Positions 60,977 through 64,000 of a stretch of DNA of 64,000 nt are shown piece by piece (the stretch's first letter is position 1; every line of letters starts with the position of its first letter). The translations under genes and the position numbers were made by a program. The DNA comes from Salinibacter ruber DSM 13855 (GTDB taxonomy: Bacteria; Bacteroidota; Rhodothermia; Rhodothermales; Salinibacteraceae). The notes under the pieces were generated by a model. That model was not told where the DNA came from and searched no databases. It was given only the letters and a program-made list of their open reading frames with translations. Location of the stretch: positions 1,550,001 to 1,614,000 of the forward strand of contig NC_007677.1 of the NCBI RefSeq assembly GCF_000013045.1, given 5' to 3'.

Positions 60977-61133
60977 TGGCGGGCATGGTATCTCGACCAC
61001 GACATTGTCTTTGCGCTGAAGTTGTACGGGGACGAAGACGAAAGGGAGAGTCTGAAGCACCGGTTGGCCGAACGCCCCGGATCAGGCCGTAGCGACATCG
61101 AACTAGCCTCGTTCCAAACAACATCTATTCGCC

Positions 61134-62135
61134 ATGGGAAAGTTCAGCTTGCTTCTCAGCTTATCGGTCGTAGGCGCCGTGACCATTCTCGCATTCCAGG
61201 GCAATCAAACCTCCGTCGACACGAGGGAGCGGCAGTCGCTCCGTCAAGGGAAAGTGATTGCCCGCCAGATTGCCCGGTCCGGGTACAACTCGGTGCTGTC
61301 GGAGGCCCATGAGGCCGACGGCCCGGACAAGGAGGTCGGGCAGGTGGTGTCGGCGGTGGACACGGTTCAGGGAGAGTACGAAGGGGGCACGTACAAGGCG
61401 TGGCTCAAAAAGATCAGTTCCTCGGCGTACACGGCCGTGTCGGTCAGCCGCTTCTCGGTGGCGGATTCGCTCGTGGAGTACCGGATCGGAGGGTACGCCA
61501 ACAATACCATGAAGGCCCCGACGGTGGAGACGCCCAGCCAGCTTAATGTCACCTTCGAGCAGTCGATGGCCGGCTACTGCTCGGCAGTATACCTGAAGCG
61601 GGTGAAGCCGGGCACCAAGCCGAAGAATCAGCCGGACCCCGAAATGGTGTTTCCGCCGGGCAACGACCGGAACGATGCCGCGTCGAGCTACGAGAAAACC
61701 ATCGAGTCGGGCACGCGGCTCAACTTCATCCTGGCGGTGGACAAGAACTGCAGCCACGAAGGGGACGAGTCGGCCGACTTTCCCGGCGATTACGATCACA
61801 TCCAGCGGTCCTTCAAGCAGGACGTGGACAAGCTGAATACGATGCGGGAGGCGCCGTACGGCATGGTGGAGGAAACGACCATCGGGTCGTCGGACGGTTG
61901 GCGGGTGTCCTTTGAGGACCAGCGGGTCTTCTCGGAGGCCCAGTTATGGGACATCAAGGAAAACGGGTACCCCGACAACTCCTACTGGAGCAGAAGCCGA
62001 AAGACGTACGGCGGAAACGGCTGGCGAACGACCCCCGATGGCCTCCGCGACCTCGACGACTATGGCGACATCCCGGATTTCAGTGACCAGGTTTTCAAGG
62101 TCGCGCTGACGGATCCGAACTCCGGCTCGACGTAA
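61134..62135 (+). CDS. PilX-like minor subunit with MG leader, non-canonical
   Basis: 333 aa. The start MGKFSLLLSLSVVGAVTILAFQ repeats the Met-Gly plus hydrophobic helix pattern of the pilin-like protein at 53375. The next segment RQGKVIARQIARSGYN resembles PilX/GspK (A-R-x-x-A-R-S-G). Glu5 is absent. The soluble part is large, with two Cys residues (GYCSAVYL, KNCSHE). It is followed by a long palindromic terminator. Proposed third minor subunit of the pilus-like system; role inferred. Confidence 0.65.
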   Translation: MGKFSLLLSLSVVGAVTILAFQGNQTSVDTRERQSLRQGKVIARQIARSGYNSVLSEAHEADGPDKEVGQVVSAVDTVQGEYEGGTYKAWLKKISSSAYTAVSVSRFSVADSLVEYRIGGYANNTMKAPTVETPSQLNVTFEQSMAGYCSAVYLKRVKPGTKPKNQPDPEMVFPPGNDRNDAASSYEKTIESGTRLNFILAVDKNCSHEGDESADFPGDYDHIQRSFKQDVDKLNTMREAPYGMVEETTIGSSDGWRVSFEDQRVFSEAQLWDIKENGYPDNSYWSRSRKTYGGNGWRTTPDGLRDLDDYGDIPDFSDQVFKVALTDPNSGST

Positions 62136-62624
62136 CGGCCCCGGGAGGAATTGCGTCTCGTGCCCGCTGTGTCCGTGCCGAGGAGCTACGAGGAGAAGCC
62201 GGTCCGCCTGTGTGCCTTCTCCTCGGTCCCCGTGCGGCCCGCCCCCACCGTTGCTTTAAACCGACGGGGCCCGCTCGGGCATTCAGGGGGGCTCAACATT
62301 CGAGAAAGAACGGAAGCCGCAGGGCGAGCGCTCGCCCTGCGGCTTCCGTTGTGTAATCTCTTCCTATGAAAGACTACCAATCTACGGCCGGCATCTGCCG
62401 TCCACCGACGCCACTCTTCCCTGTCTGCGGAGGCTGTCTGTACATTCCCGGTGGTTTTCGGCCCGCTGATCCGGCAGCAACGAGGAGCCCCGCCCGTGTG
62501 CGCCTCCTCCTCCCCCAAGCGGGAATTTCTGCGCGGGGGGCAAAACGGCTCGGCGTGCCTTTTGCGTTGTGTAATCGTAGAATTCCGCTGTCCCGAATCC
62601 TTCAGAATCCGCCCGACTCGTCCC
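62136..62624 (+). other. 489-base gap with a 42-base perfect palindrome
   Basis: No supportable gene. The frames here are Arg/Pro-rich and lack motifs. It contains the palindrome at 62309-62350, listed separately. The last 60 bases (TTGTGTAATCGTAGAATTCC) are more AT-rich and probably promote the PilT-like gene. Confidence 0.55.
62309..62350. terminator. 42-base perfect palindrome, likely terminator of the minor-subunit unit
   Basis: The two 21-base arms 62309-62329 and 62330-62350 are exact reverse complements with no spacer. It could form a very stable hairpin after the PilX-like gene. Only a weak T-rich stretch (TTGTGTAATCTCTT) follows, so it may terminate transcription, protect the 3' end or be a protein-binding palindrome. 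Confidence 0.7.
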
Positions 62625-63926
62625 GTGGCTCAAGACCCCCCGGAATTTATTTCGGCGTCCCTGGACGCTGGAGACGAGCAGAACGGTCGCTCGGAAACCG
62701 ATCCCCGCCCCGCCCTGCCGGACGTCTGTGAGCAAATCATCACCTCCATCCCGGAGTCGCACCGGGGGCAACGGCGGCTCCGATACCTGGCGGAGCAGAC
62801 GGCCAAGCTCTCGCCCAAACGCGAACGGGCCCTCCGAGACCACGTCAACCAGTTCGTCCGGCGGACGCTGGAACTGGACGCTAGTGACATGGACCTCGGG
62901 GGCCGGGCCTGTGACGGCAACGTGTGGTACCGGGTCGACGGGGAGAAGCGACGCGAAGACGAGTTCGGGGCGTACGACCCGCTGGAAACCGACATTCTCG
63001 TTCTCAACCTCCTCAACGAGCAGCAGACCCAGCAGCTTCTGGAGGCGGGGGCGACGGACTTTTCGTACCGGCTGGAAGACGTCACGGGCGAGGACGGCCG
63101 GCCGCGCCGGTTCCGGGCCACGGCGTATTCGGACTACGACCACGCGGCCCTCAACATGCGCGCCATCACCGACGAGGTGTTTGCGCTGGAGGACCTGGGC
63201 TTCCACGAGAAGATTCAGCAGGGCATGATGTTTCGGCACGTCCGGGACGGGCTGACCCTGATTACGGGCGTCACGGGGTCGGGGAAAAGCACCACGCTCG
63301 ACGCCATCATCGACGCGAACAACGAGGACTTTCCGGGCCACGTCGTCGTGATTGCCCAGCCGGTGGAGTACATGCACAAGCCGAAGCAGTGCATCGTGCG
63401 CCACCGCGAGGTGGGCAAGGACGTGGCGACCTTCAAGACCGGCATCACGCAGGCCCTGCGTCAGGACCCCGACATTGTGGTGATCGGGGAGATGCGGGAC
63501 CCGGCGACGATCCAGGCGGCCCTCGAAATCACTGACTCGGGCCACAAGGTCTTCTCCACGCTCCACACCTCGTCGGCCATGGAGACCATCGACCGCATCG
63601 TGGCGGAGGTGCCCCCCGAGGAGCAGCAGCGCGTGCGGCACCGCCTCGCCGACGTGCTGCGGTGCGTCATCTCGCAGCAGCTGCTCCCCAAGATTGGCGG
63701 CGGCCGTCAGATGGCGAAAGAGGTGCTCTGGGTGGACTCCTCCGCCCGCGCGGCGATCAAGAATGACAACGTGGGCGAGGTCTACCAGATGATGTGGGAG
63801 GGCGGAAACCAGGGGCAAACCACCCTGGAGCAGGACCTGTACCGCCTCGTCCGGAAGAAAAAAATCAAGCCCGAGCACGCGATGGACTACGCGAACAACA
63901 AGAAGCGCCTCCGTCGCCTGTTTTAG
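62625..63926 (+). CDS. pilT: PilT-like retraction/accessory ATPase with altered EDP motif
   Basis: 433 aa from GTG 62625. An N-terminal region of about 110 residues precedes a PilT-like core. Walker A is GVTGSGKST (Lys221), Walker B is IVVIGEMRD, and the His box is HKVFSTLHTSS. LLPKIGGGR and the following region match PilT/PilU. There is no tetra-Cys zinc site, which separates it from PilB. The normally invariant IEDPIE segment reads IAQPVEY (Ala244-Gln245), replacing the acidic pair. The AIRNLI motif region reads AAIKND. It may be PilU-like or have weakened ATPase activity. It is transcribed separately from the minor-subunit genes. Confidence 0.87.
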   Translation: MAQDPPEFISASLDAGDEQNGRSETDPRPALPDVCEQIITSIPESHRGQRRLRYLAEQTAKLSPKRERALRDHVNQFVRRTLELDASDMDLGGRACDGNVWYRVDGEKRREDEFGAYDPLETDILVLNLLNEQQTQQLLEAGATDFSYRLEDVTGEDGRPRRFRATAYSDYDHAALNMRAITDEVFALEDLGFHEKIQQGMMFRHVRDGLTLITGVTGSGKSTTLDAIIDANNEDFPGHVVVIAQPVEYMHKPKQCIVRHREVGKDVATFKTGITQALRQDPDIVVIGEMRDPATIQAALEITDSGHKVFSTLHTSSAMETIDRIVAEVPPEEQQRVRHRLADVLRCVISQQLLPKIGGGRQMAKEVLWVDSSARAAIKNDNVGEVYQMMWEGGNQGQTTLEQDLYRLVRKKKIKPEHAMDYANNKKRLRRLF

Positions 63927-64000
63927 AGCCGCAGGCCCTGCGCCCTCTCGAGAGATTTCTTCTTCCTCCGAACTGTTGATTTTTCTGAGCCGATGAGCGC
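63927..64000 (+). other. Window end after the PilT-like gene
   Basis: The palindrome CTCTCGAGAG (63945-63954) followed by ATTTCTTCTTCC may be a weak terminator. An ATG at 63993 could start the next plus-strand gene, but only eight bases remain, so this cannot be judged. Confidence 0.3.

Noticed and set aside
62366-62731. 121-codon frame before the PilT-like gene
   Set aside because: Overlaps the PilT-like start in another frame, is Pro/Arg-rich, and has no motif.
63945-63954. CTCTCGAGAG palindrome repeated at 51715-51724
   Set aside because: Two copies of a 10-base palindrome in GC-rich intergenic DNA 12 kb apart do not support a repeat family without a genome-wide count.

Overview
The window comes from a high-GC chromosome. 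Its proteins are very acidic, most starts lack a Shine-Dalgarno sequence, and the family mix includes Gld-type ABC parts, DUF4340, DUF3667, an Omp85/TamB pair and CIA30. The best fit is an extremely halophilic member of the Rhodothermota/Bacteroidota such as Salinibacter. That placement is inferred from protein character, not from a search.

Layout. 1-5.2 kb: thiamine-thiazole genes (thiO, thiS, thiG, a ThiE/TenI-family gene, thiD), divergent from a truncated FAD oxidoreductase, then a tRNA-Arg. 5.3-8.6 kb: a decayed region with a cyclase-family remnant and a sensor histidine kinase split by an in-frame TAG. 8.6-15.5 kb: a rhodanese lipoprotein, a DUF493 protein, a pair of secreted M16 peptidase-family proteins (one lacking the zinc motif), HMG-CoA lyase and an LpxH-like phosphoesterase. 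15.6-20.2 kb: a four-gene minus-strand ABC set (DUF4340, GldG-like, permease, ATPase). 20.4-23.0 kb: proB-proA. 23.0-34.1 kb: DUF3667 protein, K+ channel with two RCK modules, a DarG-like macrodomain protein without DarT, gcvP, a thioredoxin-fold protein, a PLP decarboxylase, an MFS transporter and a HAD hydrolase. 34.2-45.9 kb: a minus-strand envelope run (TamB, TamA-like Omp85, YihY, an outer-membrane receptor-like barrel) headed by a deoxynucleoside kinase. 46-52.8 kb: CIA30, aldo/keto reductase, class V aminotransferase, metE and threonine deaminase.

53.2-63.9 kb is the most distinctive part: a type IV pilus-like locus. A sigma-54-type promoter precedes a small pilin-like gene with its own strong terminator. 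Next come a Wzy/PglL-type ligase, PilC, PilB, three subunits resembling PilV, PilW and PilX in that order, and a PilT-like ATPase. None of the four subunits has a normal prepilin leader or the Glu5 residue of canonical pilins. No prepilin peptidase, secretin or PilMNOP genes lie in the window. I infer a surface-filament or secretion system built from non-canonical pilins, possibly O-glycosylated by the adjacent ligase.

No CRISPR array, insertion sequence, rRNA, prophage or replication origin was seen.
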